Below, one piece after another: positions 16,833 through 24,273 of a stretch of DNA of 37,356 bases (positions are counted from its first letter, which is position 1; the number at the start of each line of letters is the position of its first letter). The position numbers and the translations under genes are program-made. Under the pieces are notes generated by a model that was not told the DNA's origin, did no database searches, and saw nothing but the letters and a program-made list of their open reading frames with translations. Origin of the DNA: Aromatoleum evansii. Lineage in GTDB: Bacteria; Pseudomonadota; Gammaproteobacteria; Burkholderiales; Rhodocyclaceae. The stretch lies in assembly GCF_012910805.1 (NCBI RefSeq), contig NZ_WTVK01000054.1, forward strand, positions 1 to 37,356, in the 5' to 3' direction.

Positions 16833-17741
16833 ATGAAGACTCCGAAGATCCGGGCGGGCGAGCGCGTCGCGCCGCGGCAGCAGCACAACTGGGACTGGCG
16901 TGCGGCATCGAACTTCATCGCCGGTGGGGCGGGAGGCGGATTGCTCGCCTTCGCGGCCTTCGCCAGCCTGTGGGGCACGGACGTGCGCGCGCTGCTCGTC
17001 GCCGGCATGGCACTGATCGGCGCGGGGCTCACCTGCGTGTGGTTCGAGATCGGCAAACCGTGGCGCGCACTGAACGTGTATCGCCACGCGACGACCTCGT
17101 GGATGACGCGCGAGGCGGCGGTCGCACCCTTCGTGTTCGGCTGCGGCGTGCTGGCACTGCTGACGGGGCAGCTGCTCTTCGTACTGCTGACCGGCGTGTT
17201 CGGTGCCTGCTTCGTGTATGCGCAGGCACGTATCCTGGCCGCGGACAAGGGTATCCCCGCCTGGCGCCATCCGCGCTGCCTCCCTCTGGTTGCCGCGACC
17301 GGATTTGCCGAAGGCGCGAGCCTGCTGGCGGTGGCAGCACCCTTCGTGATTCCGCAGGTTGCGGGGCAGATCGCCGTGGCAGTCTGTGCGCTGGTGCTGC
17401 TCCTCGTGCGCGTCTTGCTGTGGCGCAATTATCTGCGCGGGTTGCGCACCGACGGCGCCCCAATCGGCAGCCTGCGTGCGCTCTCGGCGATCGACGGGCA
17501 ATTCCTGAAGTACGGCAACCTGCTGCCGGCCGCGCTGCTGCTGGTCGGCGTGCTCGGCGCGCCGCTTGCCGGGGCCGCGCTGGTGCTGGCCGGCCTCGCG
17601 GCGGTGGCAGGCGGGTGGTGGGTGAAATACACGCTCGTGCGGCGGGCAGCCTTCACGCAGGGCTTTGCCTTGCCGCATCTGCCGGTGCGGGGGCGCGGCA
17701 CCTCGGGTGCGGGCGTGAAACCAGGCTGGGGTGGCGTCTAG
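16833..17741 (+). CDS. padD: Phenylacetyl-CoA:acceptor oxidoreductase, membrane anchor subunit
   Basis: 302 residues with about eight hydrophobic segments (for example FIAGGAGGGLLAFAAFASLW, LLVAGMALIGAGLTCVW, LALLTGQLLFVLLTGVFGAC, IAVAVCALVLLLVRVLLW). Motifs such as WFEIGKPWRALNVYRH and TTSWMTREA are typical of the NrfD/DmsC quinone-reacting anchor. It would hand electrons from phenylacetyl-CoA oxidation to the quinone pool. It completes padBCD; a 255-base gap with REP elements separates it from padE. The overlapping antisense reading frames are composition artefacts. Confidence 0.9.
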   Translation: MKTPKIRAGERVAPRQQHNWDWRAASNFIAGGAGGGLLAFAAFASLWGTDVRALLVAGMALIGAGLTCVWFEIGKPWRALNVYRHATTSWMTREAAVAPFVFGCGVLALLTGQLLFVLLTGVFGACFVYAQARILAADKGIPAWRHPRCLPLVAATGFAEGASLLAVAAPFVIPQVAGQIAVAVCALVLLLVRVLLWRNYLRGLRTDGAPIGSLRALSAIDGQFLKYGNLLPAALLLVGVLGAPLAGAALVLAGLAAVAGGWWVKYTLVRRAAFTQGFALPHLPVRGRGTSGAGVKPGWGGV

Positions 17742-17791
17742 ACGAGGGGAGTAGCGCGTGAAATTGAAGCGGACAAGGTCGTCGTGACCCC

Positions 17792-17893
17792 GTGGGAGCG
17801 GCTATGTGGGAGCGGCTATGTGGGAGCGGCTTCAGCCGCGAATTGGCGGTACCGCACGCTGCACGGCCCATTCGCGGCTGAAGCCGCTCCCAC
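17792..17893. repeat. REP-type element (family 1) with a 14-base tandem expansion
   Basis: Two copies of GTGGGAGCGGCTAT stand in tandem (17792-17805 and 17806-17819) directly before a full unit (17820-17844), followed by the inverse unit at 17871-17893. A further half unit (GCTCCCAC) lies at about 17902-17909. It fills the gap between padD and padE. No clear promoter for padE was seen beside it. Confidence 0.85.
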
Positions 17894-17996
17894 AGACAGT
17901 TGCTCCCACATGACGCTTCTGCACAAGGTTCGCGGTACTGACTAATTACAACTTGGGGCCATCGAGCCCCGTCCCTGCACTGCAGGAGGAGACGAG

Positions 17997-18569
17997 ATGT
18001 ACGAAGTACGCTTCCATGGCCGGGGCGGCCAGGGTTCAGTGATGGCGTCGGGCATGCTTGCCGCGGCGATGGTCGAGGAGGGCAAGTACGCCGTTTCGAT
18101 CCCGTCCTTCGGGTTCGAGCGCCGCGGCGCGCCGGTGGTGTCCTTCCTGCGCATGAGCGATCGCGAGATACGCCAGCTCACCAACATCTACCAGCCCGAC
18201 TGCATCGTGTGTGTCGATCCGACGCTCACCAAATCCGTCGATATCTTCGCCGGCATGAAGGCGGGCGGCACGCTGGTGCAGGCGACGCACCATCCGCTGT
18301 CCGAGCTCGCGCTTCCCGACTGCGTTTCGACCGTCGGCCTGCTCGACGCGGTGAAGATCGCGCTCGAGATCTTCAAACGCCCGATCACCAACACGCTGAT
18401 GCTCGGCGCCTTCGCGAAGACCACCGGCGTCGTGTCGCTCGAATCGCTGAAGCGCGCGCTCGAAGATTCCGAGTTCCGCGACGCGGGGCTCGCGCAGAAC
18501 ATGACGGCACTGGAGCGCGGCTATGCCGAGGTGGCCGTGCATCACATCGAAAGGAGGGCCGCGGCATGA
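17997..18569 (+). CDS. padE: Phenylglyoxylate:acceptor oxidoreductase, gamma subunit
   Basis: 190 residues, the gamma domain of the 2-oxoacid oxidoreductase family (EVRFHGRGGQGSVMASGMLA at the N-terminus, then SFGFERRGAPVVSFLRMS). The complex converts phenylglyoxylate, CoA and NAD+ to benzoyl-CoA, CO2 and NADH in Azoarcus evansii. GGAGGAG precedes the ATG. The stop overlaps the padF start (ATGA). It is separate here, whereas in the KorA protein of this window the same domain is fused to the alpha subunit. Confidence 0.9.
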   Translation: MYEVRFHGRGGQGSVMASGMLAAAMVEEGKYAVSIPSFGFERRGAPVVSFLRMSDREIRQLTNIYQPDCIVCVDPTLTKSVDIFAGMKAGGTLVQATHHPLSELALPDCVSTVGLLDAVKIALEIFKRPITNTLMLGAFAKTTGVVSLESLKRALEDSEFRDAGLAQNMTALERGYAEVAVHHIERRAAA

Positions 18570-18865
18570 GCCGGCACCAAAGCTACCCGCTGTTCAACCT
18601 CGAACAGGCCGGCGTCCCGGACGACCTCTGTCCGGTCGCGACGGTCGTCAGCCCCATGCTGCCCGGCGACTGGCGCAGCATGCGGCCGGTGGTCGATCGC
18701 GACAAATGCGTGAAATGCGCGGTGTGCTGGCTGTACTGCCCTGTGCAGTGCGTCGAGGAGCACGCCGCCTGGTTCGACTTCAACCTCAAGACCTGCAAGG
18801 GCTGCGGCATCTGTGCCAACGAGTGCCCGCAGCGGGCGATCACGATGATCGGGGAGGTGCAATGA
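18566..18865 (+). CDS. padF: Phenylglyoxylate:acceptor oxidoreductase, delta (ferredoxin-like) subunit
   Basis: 99 residues with two regular [4Fe-4S] motifs: Cys48, 51, 54, 58 (CVKCAVCWLYC) and Cys77, 80, 83, 87 (CKGCGICANEC). It is the delta subunit of the PorD type that relays electrons from the thiamine site. Start and stop both overlap neighbouring genes by four bases (ATGA), so padE, padF and padG are translated in concert. Confidence 0.92.
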   Translation: MSRHQSYPLFNLEQAGVPDDLCPVATVVSPMLPGDWRSMRPVVDRDKCVKCAVCWLYCPVQCVEEHAAWFDFNLKTCKGCGICANECPQRAITMIGEVQ

Positions 18866-20115
18866 GCACCGCGACGCTGGAAAAGGCAGTGGCGGCCGAA
18901 GCGCCGCGCAAGCAGAAGGTGATCCTCGCCGAAGGTAACGAGGCCGCCGCGCTCGGCGTCGCGCTCGCGCGGCCAGATATGGTGTCGGTGTATCCGATCA
19001 CGCCGCAATCCTCGCTCGTCGAGCACGTCGCCAAGCTGATCGCCGACGGCCGCATGGATGCCGACATCGTCGACGCCGAAGGCGAGCACTCGGTACTGTC
19101 CGTGCTGCAGGGCGGGGCGCTTGCCGGCGCGCGCACCTACACGGCGACCTGCGGCCCCGGCCTCGCCTTCATGTTCGAACCGTATTTCCGCACCTCCGGC
19201 ATGCGCCTGCCCATCGTGCTGACCATCGTCACGCGCGACGGCATCACGCCGCAGTCGGTGTGGGGCGGCCATCAGGACGCGATGACCGTGCGCGAGGCGG
19301 GCTGGATCCAGGTGTATTGCGAGAGCGTGCAGGAGGTGCTCGACACGACGGTCATGGCCTTCAAGATCGCCGAGCACCACGACGTGATGCTGCCGGTGAA
19401 CGTGTGCCTCGACGGCAACTACCTCTCTTACGGCGCCTCGCGCGTCGAGCTGCCGGACCAGGCCGACGTCGATGAATTCATGGGCGAGAAGAACGTTAAC
19501 TGGCACGTCGCGCTCGATCCGCTGCGCCCGATGGCGGTCGATCCGCTCACCGGTGGCACCACCGGAAAGGGCCCACAGACCTTCGTGCGCTACCGCAAGG
19601 GCCAGTGCCGCGGCATGCAGAACGCGCTCTCCGTAATCGAGGAGGTGCATGCGGACTGGGCCAAGCGCATAGGCCGCAGCTTCGCGCCGCTGGTCGAGGA
19701 GTACCGGCTCGACGACGCCGAGTTCGCGATCATGACGCTGGGCAGCATGACCGGCGCCGCAAAGGACGCCGTTGACGAGGCGCGCGAGGCGGGCAAGAAG
19801 ATCGGCCTCATCAAGATCAAGACCTTCAGCCCCTTCCCCGTGGAGGCGCTGAAGAAGGCGCTGGGCAAGGTCAAGGCCCTGGGCGTCATCGACCGCTCGG
19901 TGGGTTTCCGCTGGAACTGCGGGCCGATGTACCAGGAGACGCTGGGCGTGCTGTACCGCCTCGGCCGCCACATCCCGTCGATCAGCTACATCGGCGGGCT
20001 GGCCGGTGCGGACATCACGATCCCGCACGTGCATCGCGTGATCGACGAGACCGAGGCGCTGCTCAATGGCGCCGTCGCGCCTACCGAGCCGGTCTGGCTC
20101 AACGAGAAGGATTAA
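18862..20115 (+). CDS. padG: Phenylglyoxylate:acceptor oxidoreductase, alpha subunit
   Basis: 417 residues, the PorA-type pyrimidine-binding subunit. Typical blocks are EGNEAAALGVALARPDMVSV, VYPITPQSSLVEHVA, ATCGPGLAFMFEPYFRTSG and, in the C-terminal domain II, IGLIKIKTFSPFPVEALKKA. The conserved YPITP and the Glu in DAEGEHS correspond to thiamine-pyrimidine contacts in this family. The ATG overlaps the padF stop. After padG comes a 130-base gap with an inverted REP pair before padH, although both belong to the same enzyme. Confidence 0.92.
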   Translation: MSTATLEKAVAAEAPRKQKVILAEGNEAAALGVALARPDMVSVYPITPQSSLVEHVAKLIADGRMDADIVDAEGEHSVLSVLQGGALAGARTYTATCGPGLAFMFEPYFRTSGMRLPIVLTIVTRDGITPQSVWGGHQDAMTVREAGWIQVYCESVQEVLDTTVMAFKIAEHHDVMLPVNVCLDGNYLSYGASRVELPDQADVDEFMGEKNVNWHVALDPLRPMAVDPLTGGTTGKGPQTFVRYRKGQCRGMQNALSVIEEVHADWAKRIGRSFAPLVEEYRLDDAEFAIMTLGSMTGAAKDAVDEAREAGKKIGLIKIKTFSPFPVEALKKALGKVKALGVIDRSVGFRWNCGPMYQETLGVLYRLGRHIPSISYIGGLAGADITIPHVHRVIDETEALLNGAVAPTEPVWLNEKD

Positions 20116-20129
20116 GCCATGGCACGAAC

Positions 20130-20212
20130 CGTAGGGCGGGAGCAGCGCAGCGAATCCCGCCAATCCAGCGGCAAGAACACGGCGGGATGCGCGTTGCTCC
20201 TCCCGCCCTACG
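20130..20212. repeat. REP-type inverted pair (family 2) inside the padEFGHI operon
   Basis: A unit starting CGTAGGGCGGGAGCAGCGCA (20130-20161) is followed by its inverse ending CTCCCGCCCTACG (20181-20212). The arms pair nearly perfectly. It lies between padG and padH. The same family occurs after the ferredoxin gene near 11221-11319. Confidence 0.85.
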
Positions 20213-20245
20213 CAACCCGCCGTGCCAACCGAGATTGAGGCCAGC

Positions 20246-21514
20246 ATGGACCGAGCCATCGAACACACCAAATACCTGATCGCCGGCAGCAGCCACGCTG
20301 CGCTCGAGGCGATCAACGCGATCCGCATGCATGACGCGGAAGGGCCGATCACCGTCGTCACGCGCGATGCGCACCTGCCGTACTCGCCGACCGTGCTGCC
20401 CTACGTCGTGTCGGGCAAGTCGGCGCCCGAGCGCATCTTCCTGCGCGATGACGACTTCTTCGCGCGCAACAAGGTCGCCTACCGTCCGAAAGCCGCGCTG
20501 AAGGCGCTGCACGCCGATCGCAACACGGCCGAGCTCGCCGACGGCTCCAGCGTGGTCTACGAAAAGCTGCTGCTCGCGACCGGCGCCTCGCCTGCGATTC
20601 CGCCGATCCCCGGCATCGACACCGTCTCCTACCACGTGCTGCGCACCTTGGACGACGCGTTGAAGTTGCGCGGCGCGATCGCCGAGTCGAAGCAGGCCGT
20701 CGTCCTCGGCGCCGGCCTCGTCGGCATGCACGCCGCCGAGAATCTGGTGAAGGCGGGCGCCAGCGTCACCATCGTCGAGATGAGCGAACAGCTCACCTCC
20801 GGCTACTTCGACAAGGTCGCTGCGGACATGATCGAGCAGGCCTTCCGCGACGCCGGCGCGAAGATCATGACCGGCAGCCGCGTCGTGCGCCTGGAGCCGA
20901 CTGCCGCCGGCGCGAAGCTGACGTTGGAGAACGGCACGACGCTCGAAGCCGACCTGCTGCTCGTCGCGACCGGCGTGAAGCCCGAGATGGACTATCTCAA
21001 CGGCAGCGGCGTCGAGCACGCGCAGGGCATTCTCGTCGATGACCGCATGCAGACCACCGCGGAGAACGTCTGGGCCGCGGGCGACTGCGCCCAGGCGCGC
21101 GGCTTCTTCACCGGCACGAAAGTGATGAACGCGATCCTGCCCGACGCGACGATCCAGGGCCGCGTCGCCGGCATGGCGATGGCGGGTGACCCGGGCGTCA
21201 AGGACTACGCCGGCGGCGTGCCGCTCAACACCTACCACTTCTTCGGCCGCCACGCGATCTCGGTCGGGTCGAGCACGGTGCCGGAAGGCGGCGAGGTCGT
21301 CACGCGCTTCGACGAGAAGACCGGCCGCTACCTGAAGGCGATCTTCGCCGCCGACGGGCGCCTCACCGGCATCTTCGGCGTGAATGAATTCTTCGACGGC
21401 GGCGTCATGGCGCAACTGATCCTGCGCCGCACCGACCTCACGCCGCTGCGCAGCCGCTTCGTTGCGAATCCGCTCGCAGTTGGCCGCGAAATCATGTCGC
21501 AGACCTGGCGCTAA
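20246..21514 (+). CDS. padH: Phenylglyoxylate:acceptor oxidoreductase, FAD/NAD subunit
   Basis: 422 residues of the pyridine-nucleotide-disulfide oxidoreductase fold. The first dinucleotide motif, YLIAGSSHAALEAI, departs from GxGxxG; the second, VVLGAGLVGMHAAENL near residue 157, is standard; AAGDCAQARGFF is the second FAD motif. It lacks a redox-active CxxxxC pair, so it acts as an NAD+-reducing flavoprotein that takes electrons from the ferredoxin domains. A GTG at 20222 is in frame, but GAGG at 20237-20240 favours the ATG at 20246. padI follows ten bases later. Confidence 0.9.
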   Translation: MDRAIEHTKYLIAGSSHAALEAINAIRMHDAEGPITVVTRDAHLPYSPTVLPYVVSGKSAPERIFLRDDDFFARNKVAYRPKAALKALHADRNTAELADGSSVVYEKLLLATGASPAIPPIPGIDTVSYHVLRTLDDALKLRGAIAESKQAVVLGAGLVGMHAAENLVKAGASVTIVEMSEQLTSGYFDKVAADMIEQAFRDAGAKIMTGSRVVRLEPTAAGAKLTLENGTTLEADLLLVATGVKPEMDYLNGSGVEHAQGILVDDRMQTTAENVWAAGDCAQARGFFTGTKVMNAILPDATIQGRVAGMAMAGDPGVKDYAGGVPLNTYHFFGRHAISVGSSTVPEGGEVVTRFDEKTGRYLKAIFAADGRLTGIFGVNEFFDGGVMAQLILRRTDLTPLRSRFVANPLAVGREIMSQTWR

Positions 21515-21524
21515 GGAGCCATCA

Positions 21525-22865
21525 ATGGGACGAGCTTACAGCACCATCGCCTTCGACCCCGCCAAGTGCGACGGTTGCGGCGATTGCATGACGGCCTGCG
21601 CGCAGGCCAAGACCGGCACGGACGACATCGCGCGTTCGCGCATCCAGATCTACGGCAGGGAGGGCGCCGCTGACAAGACCTTCGAACTCGCGCTGTGCCG
21701 CCAGTGCGCGGACCCCAAGTGCGTGACCGTCTGCCCGGCCGGCGCGCTGAACAAGGACGGTACGAGCGGCGTGATCGGCTGGGATGCCACGAAATGCGTC
21801 GATTGCCTATTGTGCACGGTGGGCTGCGCCTACGCCGGCATCGCGCTGGACGAAGCGACGGGTCACGTCGCCAAGTGCGACACCTGCGACGGCAACCCGG
21901 CCTGTGTGCCGGCCTGTCCGCACGGCGCGCTCAAGCACATCACCACCGCCAACATCTACAACGAGGTCGGCGACTGGGAAGACCTCTTCGCGCCGGGCCT
22001 CGCCGGCTGCCAGGGCTGCAACACCGAACTGCTGATGCGCCACACGCTGCGCCGCGTCGGCCCCGACACCGTGCTCGCGACGCCGCCGGGCTGCGTGCCG
22101 GGCATGGGCTCGGTGGGTTTCAACGGCACCACCGGCACCAAGGTCCCCGTCTTCCACCCCCTCCTCACCAACACAGCCGCGATGCTCGCCGGCATCAAGC
22201 GCCAGTACAAGCGTGTCGGCCGCGACGTGCAGGCGCTCGCGATCGCGGGCGACGGCGGCGCGTCGGACGTCGGCTTCCAGTCGCTTTCCGGTGCCGCCGA
22301 ACGCGGCGAGCAGATGCTCTTCATGGTCGTCGACAACGAGGGCTACATGAACACCGGCATGCAGCGCTCGAGCTGCACGCCCTACGGCGCCTGGACCTCG
22401 ACCACGCCGGTGGGCGAGACCTCGCGCGGCAAGACGCAGGACGCCAAGAATCTGCCGCTGATCATGGTGAACCACCGCTGCGCCTACGTCGCGACGGCCT
22501 CCACCGCGTACATGGAAGACCTTTACGACAAGCTCGACAAGGCCATCGCCGCCTCCAAGAACGGTTTCGCCTATCTGCACGTGTATTCGCCCTGCACGAC
22601 CGGCTGGCGCTTCCCGTCGAACCTCAACATGGAAGTTGCGCGCAAGGCCGTTGAGACCAACTTCGTGATGCTGTGGGAATACACGCCGCAGGACGGCCTG
22701 CACTTCACGAAACCGGTGGATGACCCGCTGCCGGTCACGGACTACCTCAAGGCGATGGGGCGATTCCGACACCTCACGCCGGAGCAGGTCGAGCACATCC
22801 AGAAGAAGGTCGTAGAAAACCAGAAATTCGTTGAACGCATGACGGAGCACGCACATGTCGGCTAG
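21525..22865 (+). CDS. padI: Phenylglyoxylate:acceptor oxidoreductase, beta (thiamine) subunit with N-terminal ferredoxin domain
   Basis: 446 residues. Residues 1 to about 150 hold four cysteine clusters (CDGCGDCMTAC, CRQCADPKCVTVC, CVDCLLCTVGCAY, CDTCDGNPACVPAC) like a four-cluster ferredoxin subunit; the rest is a PorB-type thiamine domain with GDGGASDVGF (Asp243) and DNEGYMNTGMQ. The fusion puts the clusters that feed PadH directly on the catalytic beta chain. An AAGGAG site (21513-21518) sets the start at 21525; the frame is open upstream into padH. The last bases overlap the padJ start. Confidence 0.92.
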   Translation: MGRAYSTIAFDPAKCDGCGDCMTACAQAKTGTDDIARSRIQIYGREGAADKTFELALCRQCADPKCVTVCPAGALNKDGTSGVIGWDATKCVDCLLCTVGCAYAGIALDEATGHVAKCDTCDGNPACVPACPHGALKHITTANIYNEVGDWEDLFAPGLAGCQGCNTELLMRHTLRRVGPDTVLATPPGCVPGMGSVGFNGTTGTKVPVFHPLLTNTAAMLAGIKRQYKRVGRDVQALAIAGDGGASDVGFQSLSGAAERGEQMLFMVVDNEGYMNTGMQRSSCTPYGAWTSTTPVGETSRGKTQDAKNLPLIMVNHRCAYVATASTAYMEDLYDKLDKAIAASKNGFAYLHVYSPCTTGWRFPSNLNMEVARKAVETNFVMLWEYTPQDGLHFTKPVDDPLPVTDYLKAMGRFRHLTPEQVEHIQKKVVENQKFVERMTEHAHVG

Positions 22866-24198
22866 GGATGGTTTTGCAGTACCGAAAGGGGCAGCACGGG
22901 ACACACTGGATCCGATCGAGACCGCGAGCCGCGACGAACTCGCCGCGCTGCAGCTCGAACGGCTCAAATGGAGCCTGCAGCACGCCTACGACAACGTCGC
23001 GCACTACCGCCAGGCATTCGACGAGGCCGGCGTGCATCCGGCTGACCTGAAGCAGCTCTCGGATCTGTCGAAGTTCCCCTTCACGACGAAGAAAGAGCTG
23101 CGCGACAACTACCCCTACGGCCTTTTCGCGGTGCCGATGCGCGACATCGTGCGCGTGCACGCCTCGTCCGGCACTACCGGCCAGCCCACCGTCGTCGGCT
23201 ACACGAAGAAGGACATCGCGATGTGGGGCACCGTGATGGCGCGCTCCCTGCGCGCAGCCGGCGGCACACCCGAAGACATCATCCTCAACTCGTACGGCTA
23301 CGGCCTCTTCACCGGCGGTCTCGGCGCCCACTACGGCGGCGAAGCGCTCGGCGCGACCGTGATCCCGATGGGCGGCGGCAATACCGAGAAGCAGATCCAG
23401 CTGATCCGCGAGTTCAAGCCGACCATGATGATGGCGACCCCGTCCTACATGCTCACGGTCGCCGACGGCCTGCAGGAAATGGGCATCGACCCCGCCTCGA
23501 CGACCCTGCGCGTGGGCGTCTTCGGCGCCGAACCCTGGACCAACGAGATGCGCCGCGAGATCGAGACGCGGCTGGGCATCGATGCGATCGACATCTACGG
23601 CCTGTCCGAGGTGATCGGCCCGGGCGTCGCGTGCGAGTGCATCGAGACCAAGGATGGCCCGCACATCTGGGAAGACCACTTCTATCCGGAGATCATCGAC
23701 CCTGTCACCGGCGAAGTCCTGCCCGACGGCACGCCGGGCGAGCTCGTGTTCACGTCGCTGACGAAGGAGGCGCTGCCCATCGTGCGCTACCGCACGCGCG
23801 ATCTCACCGTGCTGCTGCCCGGCACCGCGCGCACGATGCGCCGCATCGGCAAGATCACCGGCCGCAGCGACGACATGCTGATCATCCGCGGCGTGAACGT
23901 CTTTCCGACGCAGATCGAGGAAATCTTGCTGCGCCACGACAGCCTGTGCGGCCACTACCAGCTGCAGATCACGCGTCCGGGCCATATGGACGAGCTCACC
24001 GTGCTCGCCGAAATCCGTCACGACCTCTCCGACTCGGTCAATGAGGCACAACGCTCGAAGATCGCCGCCGAAGTCCGGCACGAGATCAAGAGCCGCGTGG
24101 GTGTCAGCGCGGACGTCCAGATCGTCGAGACCGGCCGCATCGAGCGCACCCAGGTCGGTAAGGCCAAGCGCGTGATCGACAAGCGGCCGAAGGAGTGA
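22855..24198 (+). CDS. padJ: Phenylacetate-CoA ligase (AMP-forming)
   Basis: 447 residues, the size of PaaK-type ligases. It activates phenylacetate with ATP and CoA to phenylacetyl-CoA, the entry step of the pathway. Motifs: the phosphate loop HASSGTTGQPTVVGYT at about 102-117, YGLSEVIGPGVACEC near 248, RTRDLTVLL near 310 and the C-terminal lysine region RIERTQVGKAKRVIDKR. The ATG lies inside the padI coding end (overlap of 11 bases). Because it is grouped with anaerobic genes, it is probably the anaerobically expressed isoenzyme; the aerobic paa operon is not in the window. Confidence 0.93.
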   Translation: MSARDGFAVPKGAARDTLDPIETASRDELAALQLERLKWSLQHAYDNVAHYRQAFDEAGVHPADLKQLSDLSKFPFTTKKELRDNYPYGLFAVPMRDIVRVHASSGTTGQPTVVGYTKKDIAMWGTVMARSLRAAGGTPEDIILNSYGYGLFTGGLGAHYGGEALGATVIPMGGGNTEKQIQLIREFKPTMMMATPSYMLTVADGLQEMGIDPASTTLRVGVFGAEPWTNEMRREIETRLGIDAIDIYGLSEVIGPGVACECIETKDGPHIWEDHFYPEIIDPVTGEVLPDGTPGELVFTSLTKEALPIVRYRTRDLTVLLPGTARTMRRIGKITGRSDDMLIIRGVNVFPTQIEEILLRHDSLCGHYQLQITRPGHMDELTVLAEIRHDLSDSVNEAQRSKIAAEVRHEIKSRVGVSADVQIVETGRIERTQVGKAKRVIDKRPKE

Positions 24199-24273
24199 TG
24201 CAGGGGTTTTGAGGCCAAGGGTCAGAAAACAAACAACGGCCACACCAGAAGTGGCACGGATGGAGACACACCA

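Noticed and set aside
15963-17678. 571-residue antisense frame over padB-padD
   Set aside because: Same reason: low-information Arg/His-rich translation opposite well-supported genes.
20119-20239. Small ORF starting ATG at 20119 through the padG-padH gap
   Set aside because: It is read-through of the REP pair, without a ribosome-binding site or a sensible protein.
18583-20361. 592-residue antisense frame over padF-padG
   Set aside because: Composition artefact; the plus-strand genes have clear families and coupled starts.
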